Shown here in pieces: positions 39,569-41,699 of a stretch of 41,699 nucleotides of DNA. How positions within the stretch are numbered: the stretch's first letter is position 1; each line of letters opens with the position of its first letter. Source of the stretch: Gemmatimonadaceae bacterium (GTDB lineage: Bacteria; Gemmatimonadota; Gemmatimonadetes; Gemmatimonadales; Gemmatimonadaceae); assembly GCA_025450035.1 (NCBI GenBank), contig JANWIF010000033.1:1-41699 (forward strand), in the 5' to 3' direction. A model generated the notes under the pieces. That model ran no database searches and had not been told where the DNA came from. It saw only the letters and a list, made by a program, of their open reading frames with translations. A program made the position numbers and the translations under genes.

Positions 39569-41699
39569 AAGTACTCCTCGATCGGCGGACACGAACACAC
39601 CAGATTCCGATCGCCGAACGCACTCTCCACACGCGCCACCGCGGGCCAGAATTTCCACTCGCGCGTCCATGGTGCGGGAAACGCGGCCTGCTCGCGCGTG
39701 TACGGACGGTCCCAGCCGCTGGACAACACGCGCTCCAACGTGTGCGGCGCGTTCTTGAGCGGATTGTCCAGCCGGTCCGCGCGACCATCTTCGATAGCTC
39801 GGATCTCCTCGCGAATCGCGATCAGCGCATCGCAGAACCGGTCCAGCTCCACCTTTGACTCGCTCTCCGTAGGCTCGATCATCAGCGTGCCGGCCACCGG
39901 GAACGACACCGTGGGCGCGTGAAAGCCGTAGTCCATGAGCCGCTTGGCAATGTCCTCGACCTCCACGCCCGCGGTCTGTTTGAATTCGCGCGGGTCGATG
40001 ATGCACTCGTGCGCCACACTACCATGCGTCCCCTTGTACAGCACCGGGTAGTGCGGTTCGAGCCGCTTGGCCATGTAGTTCGCGTTGAGAATCGCCACCT
40101 TCGATGCGCGGGCGAGTCCTTCGGCGCCCATGAGCTCGATGTACATGTACGAGATGGGCAGAATGCTCGCGCTGCCCCACGGTGCCGCGGACACCGGGCC
40201 GAACGTATCGCTGCCGCCTACCGCCACCAGCGGATGTCCCGGGAGGTACGGCGCGAGGTGCGCGGCCACGGCGATCGGACCCATGCCGGGTCCGCCGCCG
40301 CCATGCGGAATGCAGAACGTCTTGTGCAGGTTGAGGTGGCACACGTCGGCACCGATGTCGCCCGGTCGGCACAGCCCCACCATCGCGTTCATGTTGGCGC
40401 CGTCCATGTACACCTGCCCGCCGTGCGCATGCACGATCTCGCACAACTCGCGAATGCCTTCCTCGAACACGCCGTGCGTGGACGGGTACGTCACCATGAG
40501 CGCCGCCAGGCGGCTGGCATGCGCCGCCGCCTTCTCGCGGAGATCGACCAGGTCGATGTTCCCGTGCTCATCGGTGCGCACCACCACTACCGTTAGGCCG
40601 GCCATCACGGCGCTGGCCGGGTTGGTGCCGTGCGCCGACTGCGGAATGAGACACACGTCGCGGTGCCCTTCCCCCCGCACCTCATGGTACTGCCGGATCA
40701 CCAGCAGACCGGCATACTCGCCTTGCGAGCCGGCATTCGGCTGCAGCGACACCGCGGCAAAGCCGGTGATCTCGGCCAGTGCCGCCTCGAGCCGCTCGAA
40801 CAGAATGGAGTAGCCATCGATCTGCTCGCGCGGCGCAAACGGGTGCAACCGGTTGATCTCGCGCCACGAGATGGGCAGCATTTCGGCGGTGGCGTTGAGC
40901 TTCATGGTGCACGAGCCGAGCGGGATCATCGAGTGCGTGAGCGAGAGGTCGCGCGACTCGAGCTTGCGCATGTAGCGCAGCATCTCGGTCTCGGAGTGAT
41001 ACTTGTGGAATACCGGGTGCGTGAGAAACGCGCTCGTGCGTGCAAACCGTTCGTCGAACCGGTCGTCCACCGCGTCAGCCACCTCGGCGGCGGTGAACGG
41101 GGCCCGCGCGCCGCGGTTGAACACGGCGAACAGATCGTCCACGTCCTCGAGCAGCGTGCTCTCGCCGATCGCGATCCCCAGGCTGTGATCATCGATCACG
41201 CGCATGTTGAGCTGCTGCACCCGCGCCTCGCGCAGCACGTCATTCACCCGCCGCTCGCCTAACTCTACGCGGACCGTGTCGAAAAACACATCGTGGGTGA
41301 CGCCGTAACCGAGCCGGCGCAACCCCTCCGCCACGGTCTCGGCAAACCGGTGGATGCGCGCGGCGATGTGGCGCAGTCCCTCGGGGCCGTGCCACACCGC
41401 GTACATGCTGGCCATGACGGCGAGCAGGACTTGCGCGGTGCACACGTTGCTGGTGGCCTTCTCGCGGCGAATGTGCTGTTCGCGCGTCTGCAGCGCCATG
41501 CGCAGCGCGGGCCGCCCCTCGGCGTCGCGCGAGACGCCGATGATCCGTCCCGGAATCTGCCGCTTGAACTCGTCGCGCGTGGCAAAGTACGCCGCATGTG
41601 GTCCGCCAAATCCCAGCGGCACGCCGAATCGCTGGGTGCATCCGACGGCGATGTCCGCGCCCCACTCGCCCGGTGGCACGAGCATCGTCAACGCCAACG
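39556..41699 (-). CDS. gcvP: glycine dehydrogenase (decarboxylating), C-terminal ~three quarters
   Basis: At least 713 C-terminal residues of a usual ~950 are in the window; the gene runs off the right edge. This is the P protein, a PLP enzyme that decarboxylates glycine and passes the aminomethyl group to GcvH. It is the long one-chain form: both the first half ([39 protein letters not shown]) and the second half ([19 protein letters not shown]) are present. The PLP lysine is in [24 protein letters not shown] at 41697 is in frame but is internal, since the conserved sequence begins before it. Confidence 0.96.
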   Translation of the reverse strand, partial: LALTMLVPPGEWGADIAVGCTQRFGVPLGFGGPHAAYFATRDEFKRQIPGRIIGVSRDAEGRPALRMALQTREQHIRREKATSNVCTAQVLLAVMASMYAVWHGPEGLRHIAARIHRFAETVAEGLRRLGYGVTHDVFFDTVRVELGERRVNDVLREARVQQLNMRVIDDHSLGIAIGESTLLEDVDDLFAVFNRGARAPFTAAEVADAVDDRFDERFARTSAFLTHPVFHKYHSETEMLRYMRKLESRDLSLTHSMIPLGSCTMKLNATAEMLPISWREINRLHPFAPREQIDGYSILFERLEAALAEITGFAAVSLQPNAGSQGEYAGLLVIRQYHEVRGEGHRDVCLIPQSAHGTNPASAVMAGLTVVVVRTDEHGNIDLVDLREKAAAHASRLAALMVTYPSTHGVFEEGIRELCEIVHAHGGQVYMDGANMNAMVGLCRPGDIGADVCHLNLHKTFCIPHGGGGPGMGPIAVAAHLAPYLPGHPLVAVGGSDTFGPVSAAPWGSASILPISYMYIELMGAEGLARASKVAILNANYMAKRLEPHYPVLYKGTHGSVAHECIIDPREFKQTAGVEVEDIAKRLMDYGFHAPTVSFPVAGTLMIEPTESESKVELDRFCDALIAIREEIRAIEDGRADRLDNPLKNAPHTLERVLSSGWDRPYTREQAAFPAPWTREWKFWPAVARVESAFGDRNLVCSCPPIEEYLLGG

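Overview
The window is a GC-rich (roughly two thirds G+C), gene-dense piece of a bacterial chromosome. It holds about 40 protein genes, almost no gap over 250 bases, and no rRNA, tRNA, CRISPR array, insertion sequence or phage gene that I can see. Features that point to a Gram-negative, probably Gemmatimonadota-like organism are several Ser/Thr/Asp-rich lipoproteins with Ig-like domains, many GTG/TTG starts, a secreted M28 peptidase, a V4R-domain protein and a DbpA-type RNA-binding protein with a degenerate helicase core. The phylum is my inference from the look of the proteins and was not tested.

Layout. 1-4.7 kb: the N-terminal part of mtnA (minus strand, cut by the window edge), a crotonase, then recF, a DUF721/DciA-like gene and a secreted M28 peptidase ending in a clear intrinsic terminator. 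4.8-9.4 kb: gyrB with a recognisable promoter, convergent with a thymidine phosphorylase, then a periplasmic TPR protein and a YtxH-like protein. 9.7-15 kb: an overlapping signalling trio (DivK-like receiver, PleD-like receiver-GGDEF, GAF protein), ligA, a V4R protein and a phosphoribosyltransferase. 15.3-19.2 kb: a TPR protein, an orphan ParA ATPase and a lipoprotein in tight series, then a long-chain acyl-CoA synthetase. 19.2-21.5 kb (minus): a pterin-type cluster of a broken 6-pyruvoyl-tetrahydropterin synthase/QueD gene, folE, an SDR reductase and a Trm112-like zinc protein. 21.7-25.7 kb: a divergent CaCA-type exchanger, a small membrane protein, an ArsB/NhaD-type permease and an NDUFA9-like atypical SDR. 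25.7-31.4 kb (minus): a secreted protein of unknown role, then sbcD-sbcC-GNAT with overlapping ends. 31.6-34.9 kb: a lipoprotein, a stand-alone Lrp/AsnC RAM-domain protein coupled to a DUF2283-like protein, and an aspartate-type aminotransferase. 34.9-39.5 kb (plus): the degenerate helicase/DbpA-domain protein coupled to tdk, a lipoprotein coupled to coaE, and gcvH. 39.6 kb to the end (minus): gcvP, whose 5' end lies outside the window.

Most genes are housekeeping: replication and repair (recF, gyrB, ligA, sbcCD), nucleotide salvage (deoA, tdk, phosphoribosyltransferase), cofactors (coaE, folE) and glycine cleavage (gcvH, gcvP). The strongest unexplained signal is at DNA level. The 7-mer GTTAGGC/GCCTAAC occurs at least 29 times, against about 4 expected from composition. 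It is split evenly between strands and occurs in three reading frames, all of them forcing rare codons. The other items worth attention are the pseudo-helicase with an intact RNA-binding domain and Gly/Arg-rich tail, the out-of-frame deletion that removes the catalytic centre of the PTPS/QueD gene, and the DUF2283-like/RAM gene pair.
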